A DNA stretch of 64,000 bases from Pseudevernia furfuracea (lineage: Eukaryota > Ascomycota > Lecanoromycetes > Lecanorales > Parmeliaceae). How positions within the stretch are numbered: the stretch's first letter is position 1; each line of letters starts with the position of its first letter. The DNA lies in NCBI GenBank assembly GCA_022315425.1, contig JAIUPT010000030.1, forward strand, positions 1,116,001 to 1,180,000, read 5' to 3'. The notes below the pieces were generated by a model. The model made no database searches and was not told the DNA's origin. It saw only the letters and a list, made by a program, of their open reading frames with translations. Below are positions 10,948 to 22,608 of this stretch, piece by piece. The position numbers and the translations under genes are program-made.

Positions 10948-13315
10948 TCATTTCGTCGTCTCCCCATCCACCTGCTTCTCCCCCCCGAGAACTGTCGCCT
11001 CCTTCCCCTTTACACTCAACCCTTTGTCGCTCCTCAAACTGCCGCTCCTACTTCTTCCTCCCTCCTCCGTCTCCTTCTTTACCTGCTTCAACACGTCTTT
11101 TCCCTCGTCTATCTTCCCCAGTCGCAGCACTAGTCCTGTATTCTCCCTCTGCAGCGCGCCGACCTGCTCCCTCAGTATATCTCTCTCCTTACTCACGACC
11201 TCGAGCTCCTGCTTCATCTCATCCTTCTCTCTGGCTAACCGCTTCTTCTCGTCCTTGTCCTCCTCCTTTCTTTTTCGCTCTTCGGCTTTCACCGCCTCTT
11301 TCTGGCGCTTAGCTTCTAGCTTTGCGATTTCTTTCTTGTATCTTTCTTCTTGCTTCGCAACCTCCTTTGCGTGCTTCTCTTCGGCCTTTTTGATTCGTTC
11401 TTCCTCCCTTGAAGTGAGTTCCTCTTTGTCCTTCAGCTCCTTCTCTCGAGCTTTCGCAAGACCTTCGTCTAGCTTCTTTTTGCGCTCGTTGAGCTTCGCC
11501 AATTCCTTTTCGTGCGGTGACATTGCGGCGATGTCTCTGGAATTTGATGATTTGGTCTGCGAGGTGGTTGACTTGACAGATAGCGTGTCATCGAAGTGGT
11601 CTTCTGCGCTCGCAAACGACGCAACGCTGGAGGCGGAGCTGACGGAGCGGCTGAGGGTAACACTCGTGCCATTAGCATTACCTGTCGCTTCGTCGATAGA
11701 TTGCATAGACTGCGTTTGCTGATGACCGGGAAGCCGATCGACGACAGCTTGAGGGGCATAGCTCTCAAGGCCAGCATACGCAGCATTGGCCACTGTAGCT
11801 ACCAGTCCTCCCTGTTGGGCCGGATCGGCGGGCGCTGTTGCCATCTCCACGCTCATACGCCCTGGGACTGCCATTGAAGGCGCTCCCCCGCCATCAGCCT
11901 CGCCGTCCAAGCCGGCCAAATGACCGTTAGTGTCGTAAGCTTCAAGCCCCTCGCGCGTCTTCCCCTGAACATGCTCTATGTCACCCTTTTCCAAGGCTTC
12001 CACTTCGTCCTCTGGATGTTCTTTCTTACATGCCCAGTCGAGAAATTTGCTGGCATCAGCGACGATGCTTCCAGGCGTCCCTCGCTCGACCATGAATCGC
12101 GGCACGCTTCCTCCCGGGTCACTCCTCGTAATCATGATCCATTCTACCGGGTTCGTCTCGGCGTCGTCATGGGCGTCAGGATCATCCATCGCTTCTCCCT
12201 TCGCACTAGCCCCTCTAGACCCGGCGAAGGAAATCGTCTTGCCTCTTTTTCGACTCTCGCTAGCCACCTCGTCTGCTGCAGCTGGCGCTAGCTGGCCGTC
12301 TCCGTCCACCACATCTTCTCCAGACACCTTAAGATTGCGCTCCGTATGTCGTAGGAGCTCTTTCTCAAGAGGCGGAGTATCTTCTCGTGGTCGAGCAACT
12401 TTGAGCAGATCTGTTGTAGATGATGCCTTCTTTGACTTTTTAGGTATCTCGCGTATGAACTCGACTGATTCATATTGCCCTCTTATGAAACCGTCTCTCG
12501 GTGGGCAGTCAGGATGTGTGCAAGGCCTTGAGATGACGATGAAGTGCCTAGGGGTGTCGGTGAATCTTTGAGTTCTCGGTTCAGCGCCATCAGATGCCGA
12601 AGAAGAAGGTCGAGTAGCTAAAGATTCGGGTTCGCTTAAAGCAGAAGAGGATGTGAGTAGCAATGTGACGAAATCCCGCGGTGTCGTAGGTCCTGGAAAC
12701 TGTGCGGATAGATGATACACTGCTATCACATCAATATCAATCTCATTCCACCAGAATCAAAGATCTACCCTCAAGTGTCCCTACCCCTTCAATGCCCCTC
12801 CTCTCCACCCTTCTCTCACCACCGATTCCTCGTATGTTACCTTCCCCAGGCCCGCCTTGCACCTCCAACGTCTCCGGAAATTCTCTCTGCAAACCCAGCT
12901 TCCACTTCTTAAAGCCCAGCCCTTCATGTACGCTCCTCCTGGCAAACCACGCCCCATTCCCGTCCTTGCCCGCTAACTTGTAGACCGCCATACCCAGCGG
13001 ATTGTCCTTGGCGTTCAATTTGATCGGCTTGCCCCATTCTTTCTGTAAGCTGATGTGTGAGGGATCGAGCGGTTCTGAGCGAGCGGAGGACGAAGAGATC
13101 TCAGAGACATTTGAGGCTGTGGATGCGCTGGTGGAGGAGCGGGGCCGGGCGGTGACGAGAGGAGCATTCGGAGCCGGGAGGGGGACTGAATCAATTATTG
13201 TTTGGGCTTCAGCGAAGGCGGTTTGTAAGTAGGAAACGGTTTCTGAATCCACTGTGGGGACGGAGGAGAATGAAGTCGGACCGAGGGAGTGGAGAGCGCT
13301 ATGAAGGGCGGCCAT
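10948..13315 (-). CDS. DUF3074 (START-like) domain protein with coiled-coil tail
   Basis: Exons 13315-12769 and 12719-10948 flank a 49-base intron (GTAGAT...GATAGCAG), giving 772 residues. The join restores the family motif GVGTLE-VYHLSAQFPGPTTPRDF, which is broken by stops in unspliced sequence. Conserved DUF3074 blocks are visible: EWGKPIKL.AKDNPLG..VYKLAGKDG near residue 90, GPGEGNIRGIGGERRVE, the HFIVISRPCTHPDCPPRDGFIRGQYESVEFIREIP block, and EWIMITRSDPGGSVPRFMVERGTPGSIVADA. DUF3074 is predicted to have a START-like lipid-binding fold. The C-terminal ~200 residues are a Lys/Glu coiled coil. A lipid-related role is inference. Confidence 0.92.
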
Positions 13316-14622
13316 GGTGGGAAAGTAATGCTACATTCAAAGGAAGGATGGATCTCTAGAACAGTTGGGTAACTGGGAAGGAGAAGTTTCTATTCTGATG
13401 CAAGTCAATGATTGCGTTCTTATTTTCAGTGAGACGGCAAGCAGATGTGACGTATCCTGGAATTGCCGGTAACTTAGATGGCCTGAGGAGTATGAAAGGA
13501 AGGATTAAGTGAAGGGAGTGAGTGACTATGTGTAAGAAATGCGGGCTATTTACAGGAAGTCATAAAGTCATAAATCATGGCTCATGGTAAACATGCGTGA
13601 ACCAGTCGTTTGTCAAGACGGGCAGAGAAGGCAGCTTTTCTGCAGGATGCCGATGATGACACCCAGTTTCGGACACGGCTCATTTCCCCCCTTTCTTTCA
13701 AGTCCGACTTGGCATACAGTATAGAGTATCTGACATTCCTGTTGAGTGAGCACTGAGCAAGAGTAGCTTCTGTGAGAATTTATGTATTTCACAATCTTTA
13801 TTACATTGATATGTAAAGAGCGCAGCTCATATCCAGCACCCGATTCCTCCCAATCAATGGTCGGCTTCCCAGAACCCAGTTCCAAGTGTAGGAGATGACC
13901 CTACAATCCGCGTTGCTGCAAGCTTCCACCGTCCCGAGCCCCAGTAAGACGACAAAGAAGACCACAGATCCTCCCTCGAGTCCCGCCACAGGCTTCCCTC
14001 GATGCGCTATCCACCACGACCCAGTCCGATATCCGCTGGCAGCAACGCAGACACCCGCATACCAGTATGCTTCCCCTATTAGGTATTGTCGTCGTCTGCC
14101 TACCAGCCAGCCAGCACACAGTGCCAGAGTAGGCAAGACGCCAGGTATGCGAACCGACTCTCAGGATCTTACCACCTTTGAGTTGGGCGCTCCCTGTGAG
14201 ACGACATGATGAAAGAGAAAAAAAAGACAGAAAGAGCGGAGATTCTATCTATCCACCCGTTCCGTTGCCGTGAGGCTGCCGATCTTGTATAAATGTAGAA
14301 TTTTGAACCTCCCAAATAGTCGATCGAAAGAAGCGAATGTGGTGGTCCGGGCCAGCCGATGCCGATGCCGATGCCGATGCAGAGAGATAAAAAAGTACAG
14401 CAACGCTCGCTAGAATGACGCAGCAAATAACACAAGAGCAAAAAATTGGGTATTCGGCTCTAGTCCATGTCGATGAATATGATGATGATGCCGCCTGTGA
14501 GCTTGTGGCGCGTGTTCGTCCCGTGGGCTCATGAAAGAAGTCTGATCCGCTCAAAGTCCTACTGAGGCCCAAGCTATAACCGCTAATGCTGTGAGGAGAT
14601 ACCCGATGTTCTAACGAGATGT
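13316..14622. other. Intergenic region
   Basis: This separates the 5' side of the DUF3074 gene from the 3' end of the next minus-strand gene. A 104-codon ATG frame on the plus strand (13895-14209) and frames on the minus strand overlap each other without family features, so I do not call a gene. A short hexamer repeat at 14355 is listed separately. Confidence 0.5.
14355..14378 (+). repeat. Four copies of GCCGAT
   Basis: Four perfect tandem copies of the hexamer GCCGAT lie in noncoding sequence 3' of the neighbouring minus-strand gene. It is a simple microsatellite. Confidence 0.9.
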
Positions 14623-15705
14623 TCACATGGCATACGGTATCGGCGCCAAGCTCTGGTAGTTATCCCATCCAAAGCCATCGAAGCCAGCAAAGCTCATACC
14701 CGTGCCACACTGTTGTGATTGCATAAGCGTGCTAGGGAGAGGTAGCCCCTGAGACATCGGCGCCGATGGAACCGGAAGGCTGTAGTACTGTGGTGGACTT
14801 GGGCTTTCCGTGTATGGATCGCTGTTGTATGACGTGGTCGGCGAGTTCATAGCTGGGACATCATCAAAGTACAAGTTCGGATCGAGGTCCATGCTCGTCC
14901 AAGTGCCCGTTCCGTACCCAGCATCTGCTGATGTGTAAACAGTACTTGACGAAGCGTACTTCCATGACTCTGGCGCAGCAGAATACTGCGAGGGTAAAGA
15001 TGGCTGCCACCAGTTCTCGGCACCTGTTGAGCTGGGAAGGACTGGAGTTGGGCGGACGACTTCGACGGGTCTCGGCGGTGGTGGTAGAAGTGGAAGGAAC
15101 ATGCCCATGATGGCGGTCTTGACCTCTTCACTCCTGCCGCAGAGCAACTCGCCAGCACCATCCTCTTCCAGTCCTTCTAGGGCCATGGCACTCGTACGAT
15201 AGACATACTTGTTGGCGGCTTGAACGAAATCCTCTTGCAATTTCTTGAGTTGGACCTCCTTCTCCGACCAGTTGTGGGTATGGTCTGAAGTATCTTTGGA
15301 ATGAACCTCTTTGTGGAACTCTACTAATGACTCTATCGTCTCTGGCGTGAGCTTGAAAGCGACTTCATTCTGTGAGACCATGTCGACATGGACGATGTAA
15401 GCCTCGATGGAGACCATCCTGTAATTGAAGACGGCTTCTATCAGAGGATTATCGTCATGCACGAGTTCTGTGTCTGGTGCCTTTGGAAGCAGGAGCGAGC
15501 AGAGAGTCCATATCGCTGAAGGGGATGAGAGAGTCTCGGTAAGGCATCGAAAGTGCTGAGGTACACTGTTGAGCGGCCTCTTGATCTTGTTTATCCTCTT
15601 GAGGGTGGCGGTCAACCATGGGTCTACCTTAGTGTTGAGGACTATGTTAGGAGCGGAACGGGTTGCGAAAGCAGCAGCAGAGGCGGGTAGTAGTTGAGCA
15701 GGCAT
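14623..15705 (-). CDS. Hypothetical protein, 360 aa
   Basis: A single open exon from ATG at 15705 gives 360 residues. The N-terminal ~210 residues look helical and globular. A short proline run follows (FLPLLPPPPRPVEVVRP), then a Ser/Tyr/Pro-rich disordered tail ending in YAM. I recognise no domain. There is no signal peptide or membrane helix. The acidic, Ser/Tyr/Pro-rich tail resembles activation regions of transcriptional regulators, but no DNA-binding motif is visible, so no function is assigned. Confidence 0.7.
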   Translation of the reverse strand: MPAQLLPASAAAFATRSAPNIVLNTKVDPWLTATLKRINKIKRPLNSVPQHFRCLTETLSSPSAIWTLCSLLLPKAPDTELVHDDNPLIEAVFNYRMVSIEAYIVHVDMVSQNEVAFKLTPETIESLVEFHKEVHSKDTSDHTHNWSEKEVQLKKLQEDFVQAANKYVYRTSAMALEGLEEDGAGELLCGRSEEVKTAIMGMFLPLLPPPPRPVEVVRPTPVLPSSTGAENWWQPSLPSQYSAAPESWKYASSSTVYTSADAGYGTGTWTSMDLDPNLYFDDVPAMNSPTTSYNSDPYTESPSPPQYYSLPVPSAPMSQGLPLPSTLMQSQQCGTGMSFAGFDGFGWDNYQSLAPIPYAM

Positions 15706-18348
15706 CGTGATGTTGTTGATGGATTATGTTGATATGCGACAGGATGTAGAGCGTTTGGTTTGTGGAAAGTATGAAGGAAATTGTTCAAAAGGAAGGAGAA
15801 ATTAAGTGGCGGTCCCAAGACGAGGGAAGTAATGTGCACGCCTTATGTAAAGAGATAGAAGAATTATGGAAGGAAGGAAAAAGAGTCGGTGGTGGATGGT
15901 GGCACCGAAGGAGGGTGAGGAAGGGTATGATATTCTGCGGGGGTCGCATCATATTATAACGAGCGGAGTGATTCGACTGGGTAAGCGCAGTCGGTTTTCC
16001 CGCAAAAACCAGAGCGATTTAGCATCATGCAAGTCTTAAGTTGGGACTCACCAGCGTTATGCAGCTTGTTCTCGAAGTAAACCCAAAACACGCATACAGT
16101 TGCGTGAGATCATGAGATGCGCGCTGATTTTTGCACTTGTGCTCTCCTCGGCAAAAAAGGCCGCGCCAGGCTGGACCTCCACAGCCCCCAAGGCTTGCCG
16201 TCGCGGTGGATCCGTCGTATGCAACTAGAAACCAAAGTCTCTGTTCCATGCTAACAAAAACCAAAGGTGACAGTAGTGACTTGAGCTATTTTGCCTCCGC
16301 TCGAATTTCGGAGCAAGCAGCCTTGCTGTGGTTCGCGAGTATGGAAATTGCATAGATAATCATGCCTACCACCATCAATATTGCCTTGAATCAAGTCACA
16401 TGTAGAGTAGCTAGGTACTCGTACATAGACTTTTCGCCAAACGATCGGGAATAGAAATAGAACACATCAGTCATCCTCGACTGACAGCCTTGGAAGTCTT
16501 TCAGATCCTGCAGGCTGCGGCGGTGGTAGCCCTGGTAGGTACCTATGAGTAGTAGCAAGCGCTGGCGACTCCGAGGTACCTAGGTAGCCTCCTAGCTAGT
16601 GGCGGACAGAATTGTCAATTGTGTTAATGTACCTAGATTCGAAGCTACTGGTGCATCTGCGTACTGCTTGCCTCGGTACGGAAGAAATGAATCATTGAAT
16701 AATGTCTCCTGATCATCGGGAGGGTCATGGCGACGGCGGCGGCAGCAGCAGCATGTTGCCCCTGGGTGCGGGGGCGACTACCGCGTTGGAAGTGATCAAT
16801 CTTCTTTCAGCTCCACAGGTAGAGTACGAACGGCCTTTTTACTGCATTGAGAAGGGCGAGCAAGAAGCACAGCAGCGACGGCAGCATAATTCGGCGAGAC
16901 ATGCGACGATACGGGGTAGTTCAAAGAGGGAGATGGCTTGATGACCAGTCGATGGCTTGGTGCGCGATATAGATGGTGATAGCTGAAAGGTTCATGTGAT
17001 GGTGCGGGTGTGCTTTGGCCGTTTCTTGGACAAGATTCGTTGACTGGGAGCGAACTTGCGGTTGGAACATGAGCTTGATGTTGAAAACCCCTGCTACGTG
17101 GTCTGATTGGTCTGATTGGTCGCATGGTCTCGGGGTCTAACTTTTTACGTAGAGTACGCACTCGGTGTTATTCAGTCGTTCTACGGTACTACTATCCTAC
17201 AAAAACATCATATATGAATACCTTCAAATCTCACCTTGTGCCTTGACCACTCTCACCAATCTTTTGCTCAAGGGTAGGCGACCCTTCCAAGGCTCATGAC
17301 GACTTCCTGGATGTTGCCTTGTGGCTGATCAGTGGTGGCTGTGCGCTGTCAAGATCGTCAAACTAGCGTCTAGAGTATTCTAATTGTAGATTCTCGGAGC
17401 TCGCCAAAACTGAAAAGCGCAGTGCAGACATACTCGTACACATGCGGACGAAACAATATTAAATATCGTGGTTGAAGCGCTCACTTTGGCCATTCAAAGA
17501 GGCATTTATTATTATAAAAGAAGTGGCAAAGGACCATGTTTTCAACAGCGAATATTGAAGTTATGTGTCGATCTTCACACTGAAGTAGGTTAGTAGGTAT
17601 CGATATTCGATAACCGCCGGGCTTTTGCCACGATGTATCAGACTATCAGTGTCGCATTCGTTATCCGTACCTATGACTCTATGAGGTCTTGCACACGAGA
17701 CCTTCCCCACGAGGGGCGCTATTGTTACTTTATTGCGCCACGGCCTTCAAGGACCAAAGATTTCTCTCCTCATGGCCGTGGGGACCGTGAAAATTGGCCG
17801 CTTATCCGCGCTTAGTTACGGCGAAGCAATAATCACGATTCAGATTTTGGCATTCTTCAGTCTTCACAAATCACAAGTACTGTACACCTCTTTTGCGACA
17901 AGTGCCTTTCGTCAATCTGAAACGCTTGGTGAAGCTTGTGAGAACGTTTCAGATGTACAGTAATGCGAATGCATTTGGGAGTCATAATTGCATAATGGAC
18001 TAAAGTACTCCGCCCGCAATCTTCAATTCACGCGTAGGTAGAGCGTGTCAAAAGACGCGTACTAGTACAACGTGACCGTGTCGAAGAAAATCACACGAGT
18101 CTTGCACCACCAGCACGAGAACAGCAATGAAACGGCGATGAAATTTGGAAGGAGCTTGAGCTGGTCCGAGGAGTGATCTAGGAGAACGTGAAGTTCGCCA
18201 AAGTCAAGTAAAGGGGGTTGTCTGTTGCCAGAAGCTAGTCCGACATTTCAGTCCGAGATCCCTCGACCGTGCCATGTCCTTCCGCACGCAATTTTCATGT
18301 ATTTGTTTGATCTGAGAACAGATATGCTCAACGTTTTCCTCTTCCAAT
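15706..18348. other. Long gene-poor region
   Basis: I support no gene in these 2.6 kb. TA-rich palindromic pieces such as gaggtacctaggtagcctcc cluster around 16540-16640. A 79-codon ATG frame at 16702-16941 has a GGC/AGC-rich start and a donor-like CAG|GTAGAG inside it, but no convincing second exon. The 3' side leads into the ERG24 3' end. Confidence 0.5.
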
Positions 18349-19910
18349 CTAGTAGATGTAAGGAATGAGCCTCCAGGGGACCTTCTCCCGATACTCCTCC
18401 CAATCCTTTCCGTACTTCCTCATGCACTTCTCTTCGTCCCTCATCTCGCGATGAACAAGGAGAATAGCAAAATACACAACATAGAAGTATGTGATGGCCA
18501 TACCCCAGCCTCTTGCCTCGCCTTGTACCACTGGAGAGCGCGTTGGTGTACCCCCGAATATGGATCCATCAGCTGGATGACCATTCAATGAAGAAGTCTG
18601 CTGCACCATATACCCTGCAATGCCTGTTGGCAGGCAATATGACCATGCCATGATCCAATCGCCGGTATAATTGATATGTCTTGCCATACCCCACCAGCCA
18701 GAGATCAGGAGCTTGCTTCCAGATTTTGTCTCTATATATTTCAGATGTGCAACCTTAGGATCCTTGGGATTAGTTCGGAATCGGTTTTTCTCGTTGTTTG
18801 CGCTACGAAAAATGTAATAACCAAAGCCTTGTACTGCGAACAAACCAGCGAGACCTGTATAGCCGAGATTGACAGGATATACTGCGAGATAGCGTGCCTG
18901 CAACGAATAGATGAATGGGAGCCACGCAAGATCTCCAAAGGCCAGCATGAAGCCGAAGCCGTCAGTGGTGATGTCCATGGTTGTCAAGATGGAGGGTTCC
19001 ATGTATAGCGCGTCGAACACGTATAGTGCCTGGAAAGACGTGATGAAGATCATGCTGTCACTGACGTAGCCGTAGACCTTATACTGATGCGCACAGAAAG
19101 CCAGATTGAGTAATACCCAGCCTAACATGCCAGGTCGAAGCTCGCAGAAAGCTTTGATGTCGATAGTGCCGAACACAGGTAGGGTCACACGAGGATTGAG
19201 TTCGCGGCCGATGAACCAGTCATAGACGAGATTTCCAGTGTGTCCACCAGCTGCCAATTCTCGCTGTTCTTTGTTGCCTGCTTTCACCGAGAAGCTTCGG
19301 GCATAAACAAAACATGCGAGAGAGAATGCGACGCCCAAGTTCACGGTGATGAGTTGCGTGTAGTTGTCCCAAATGAAAGTCCAGAGAGGGAAGTCTGGTC
19401 CTTGTATGAATGTCCCAGCAGCAGCGATGATGACCACGGTCAAAGCAGAGCTGAACGCTGCGCAAAATCAGCCGGGTTCTGCACAGCCAGACAGTGTTCC
19501 CCCACCATTGAATTTGTACTTTAGTCTTCCACCAGATGAAAGCTCCACACCCTCGGTCACTGCACCAGGAAGAGCAGCCTGGAGCACGAGGCTCAAGGAG
19601 TAGTAGCCTATTACCCATGCTGTGACCTTGGTGCTAGCCAATCCCTGGAAGCCGGGCCAACCAGTTTCTTCCTTCAACTTGGCTATCGTGAGGCTCGAAG
19701 GGTGTAGAGCAGAGGGTACAGGGCAGCCGGAGATGTCATTGCAGAGGAACGTCGCTAGGTAGCAGACAAGTGGTAGACCGAAAGAAGTCGCAAATGCCCC
19801 AAGACTGAGCTTCGATTAATTTTATTTCCAATAGTTTTGTGGAGAGCTTACGGTCCGCCAAACTCATAGCCATGAGAGGGCTCCGATGATTTCCGCTCAC
19901 TCCTTGACAT
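18349..19910 (-). CDS. ERG24: Delta(14)-sterol reductase ERG24
   Basis: ERG24 reduces the C14-15 double bond left by Erg11 in ergosterol synthesis, at the ER membrane, using NADPH. Three exons (19910-19852, 19804-19506, 19457-18349; introns of 47 and 48 bases) give 488 residues. Exon 1 encodes MSRSERKSSEPSHGYEFGGP and joins in phase to LGAFATSFGLPLVCY, as in the family. Many hydrophobic segments are present. The C-terminal half has the signature LLISGWWGMARHINYTGDW and the reductase-type ending EEYREKVPWRLIPYIY. It shares a 345-base divergent promoter with MRL1. Confidence 0.95.
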
Positions 19911-20255
19911 TTTCGCAAAAGGTTGGAAGCTTCTCCAGCTTATTTCTTGTTCAAATTAGAAGGTAGAGTGGTTTTCTACTTTGAAAAGACGAATAAATTA
20001 ACCAAAGTACAACGGTTTATACACGGGGTTAATCTTAGGCCTACCTAGCTTACTTTGCATTAACAGGGCTGACGTAATTATGTAGGTTAATGCAGGGCTT
20101 ATGAATCGAAAGGACCAGCTCAGCAACTGCCTGAGTATTCGATTATACCTGACAATCGCCATCCAAAGAAATCGATGCAACGGTCTTACAAGAAGCTGAA
20201 GGAAGTGCCTATTGCAGCCCTGGTCTGACTGACCTGTTCTTCGCCTGAGGTCGTA
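19911..20255. promoter_or_regulatory. Divergent promoter between ERG24 and MRL1
   Basis: These 345 bases lie between two start codons pointing away from each other and must hold both promoters. A CRE/bZIP-like TGACGTAA is present at 20070-20077. That it is functional is inference. Confidence 0.5.
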
Positions 20256-21364
20256 ATGCGCCCCACCCTCCCCGCCGCCATCCTCCCCCTCCTCCTCAGC
20301 TCTACAATCCTCGCAGCAGACCCAAAGGAGACGAAACCATGTACCGTTTACAACCCTTCCAATGGGAACACCTACGATCTCAACACCATCACAGTCCAAC
20401 CCTTGATAGATCACAAGAAAGCGCACAAGGATGACCGGATAGAAAGCTGGCATGCCCGAGGTTACGACTATGATACGAACTTCACCATGAATTTCTGCGC
20501 GCCGGTCATTGAGACAATGGAGGATATAATCGGGGTAGAAGAGAAGCTTTGGAGAAACGTCAGTGCGTTTTACACGGTTGGGAAGAAGACATATTCCATG
20601 GGGTATGTTGTCTAGAGAAATCCCCAAGCACTCTGAGACACATCTAACAGTTGCACCAAACAGGCAAGCATCGACGGAGCCATTTTTCCGAGGTCGCAAA
20701 CTCGTTCTCAACTACACTGACGGCTCACCCTGCGAGTCAAACTCTGACCGCCTTCTCCCGCGCAAGCTAAATACCCCAGACGACGACGATGATGAAGATG
20801 ATTGGGACGATGACCGTAAAAGTCACAAAGGCTCCAAAAGCAAAGAATCTGTCAGGCGGAAGTCAACGCTGATCTCATTCACTTGCGATCGAGACTCGCT
20901 TGCACCAAAAGTGCATCTCTCGTTCATAGGCTCTGACCCAGACGAGTGTACATTCTTCTTCGAAGCGCGCTCAATGGCTGCTTGTGGAGGTGTCAGTGAA
21001 GCGCAACAAACTCTGGGCCCTGGTGGTGTATTCGGAGTTATTGCGTTGATTGCGGCGGCCGTCTATCTTCTAGGTGGTATCGCGTATCAGCGCACGGTCA
21101 TGCATCAAAGGGGTTGGCGGCAGCTGCCTAATTACACTTTATGGGCTGGAATCTTTGGTTTCGTTTCCGTAAGCCCAAGCCAAACCAAACATTCCGTGTG
21201 AACCTTGTCTCTGACAGCATCGACAGGACATATTCGTCATCCTAACCTCCTCCTGCGCACGCTTCATTCCCCGCCGCCGAGGCTACAACCAACTGCCCAC
21301 AAGCAGTCGTGGCCGAGACGCTGAAGCCAATGGCTTGATGGATCAGTACGACGACGACCTTTGA
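20256..21364 (+). CDS. MRL1: Vacuolar sorting receptor, MRL1 type (mannose-6-phosphate receptor-like)
   Basis: MRL1 proteins are type I membrane receptors that cycle between Golgi and endosome and help deliver vacuolar hydrolases. Exons 20256-20602, 20664-21168 and 21227-21364 (introns of 61 and 58 bases) give 329 residues. A signal peptide (about 1-21) is followed by a lumenal MRH-type domain with paired Cys, including the CTVYNP, NFCAPV, SPCESN, FTCDRD and DECTFFFEARSMAAC segments. One membrane helix follows near 260-280 (FGVIALIAAAVYLLGGIAY), then the conserved YQRTVMHQRGWRQLPN. The cytosolic tail ends in QYDDDL, an acidic terminus usual for sorting. A lumenal acidic loop (DDDDDEDDWDDD) sits between Cys blocks. 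Confidence 0.9.
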
Positions 21365-22167
21365 GTAATTCCCTTCATCTCATAAAGGTCCATTTCTGAA
21401 GCTAGAGTCACGTTCAGTGAAAGCGATGGCGCGAAGAGATTTGGGTTGGAGACCAAGGTATTTTTTTGCATCGATCAGTGGCTACTGGGAGTCAGGTTAG
21501 GGGCATCTCACATAGACAGAGATCCCATCAGTCTGAGTTGATCGAATTATAGAACCTTTCTTTTGCCTAACGCCCAGAAACTTTTGCAAATCATTGATAT
21601 CTCTGCTTTCTGCGTCCGATTTCAGTCATCTGATGTACTCCATTTGCTTCCCCTACTCTTGTGGGATCTCCGATAACCAATGATACACCAACCCTCACAC
21701 CTCTTGGACACCCTTCGCAGGATTATATGCCCTCTGGGCATTAGCATTACCAACAGTGTGATAGCATTTCGCTTCATTGACGACATTTCATGTATAAGGC
21801 CTCGGCGCAATCGCTCACAATAGTATCAGTAACGAGGAATGCCGTCGACTTTCGCATTCAAGCCATGAGTGGATCAAGACTGATCCGATATGGCTGCATC
21901 GTCCAACTGGATTGCTTCGCCGAACATTGGAGAAGGGGGAACGTGAAAGAGATGACATCCTACGTCGGGACAGGGGGTCGAGTAAACATGAGTACTGTTT
22001 TCGTATATTCTCGCCATGTAATTCCGACCTGTTGGAAACTTACCTCTTGTGCCATGCCTTGTTGCCCGACTTTGACTTTTAAAATTTCTTCACGTTCACA
22101 TCATCTCAAAGTTTCAAGTTCAAGCATCTAAGAAGCTGCAGCAGCCTTTTCCCAGGCCTCGGAAACC
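21365..22167. other. Intergenic
   Basis: Between MRL1 and the first cysteine-rich gene. I see nothing specific. Confidence 0.5.
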
Positions 22168-22608
22168 ATGTGTATCACCTACTTCTCCCAGCAACCCATC
22201 TGTGATTGCATCTACTCCTCCGCGGTCGTCAGGCTCTGCTCACTATTCACCGGTCTTCCCGAGAACAGAGACAAGACCTTTTTCAGCCCCAAGCTTGTCA
22301 CGTCGCGCTGCCAAGGCTTGAGCCTTTACTTCAACGGCGTCAACTATGTGAGCGTCGATATCGAGGGTTATGACATGGTGCCGAATGGGCTTGATTGTCC
22401 GGAAGTCGAGCTTGTTGAGGAGGTGGGAGAACCGGGGCGATGCCCGCTTTGCGATAGTCAAGCGGTGTCGAAGTTTCTCAAGGCGAAAGGGATTGAGTGC
22501 ACACCTAAAGCTGCGCATGATCCGCAAGGCAAAGCAGCGGAAAAATCGGTGGAAAGGTCTGTAGGCGAATCGGCGGACAAATTGGCAGGTATGTCGATTG
22601 GGAAATGA
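22168..22608 (+). CDS. Small cysteine-rich protein, paralogue A
   Basis: A single exon of 146 residues with Cys at 2, 12, 14, 24, 48, 77, 92, 95 and 111. The CPLCDS motif (92-97) and the CDC pair look like metal-ligand spacing, but I cannot name a domain. There is no signal peptide. The last ~35 residues are a Lys/Glu/Ser-rich helical tail with repeated EKSVERSVGES-type units. A clear paralogue lies 735 bases downstream on the same strand, with five Cys in identical positions, so both are probably real genes. The function is unknown. Confidence 0.75.
   Translation: MCITYFSQQPICDCIYSSAVVRLCSLFTGLPENRDKTFFSPKLVTSRCQGLSLYFNGVNYVSVDIEGYDMVPNGLDCPEVELVEEVGEPGRCPLCDSQAVSKFLKAKGIECTPKAAHDPQGKAAEKSVERSVGESADKLAGMSIGK

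Noticed and set aside
12720..12768. Apparent frameshift in the DUF3074 gene
   Set aside because: It is explained fully by a 49-base intron that restores the conserved motif, so no disruption is needed.
13895..14209. 104-codon plus-strand ATG frame
   Set aside because: Low-complexity translation, no splice or family support, and overlapped by equally long minus-strand frames.
14249..14626. Minus-strand frame with a hydrophobic segment downstream of the 360-residue gene
   Set aside because: It begins at GTG, covers a microsatellite, and has no family features.
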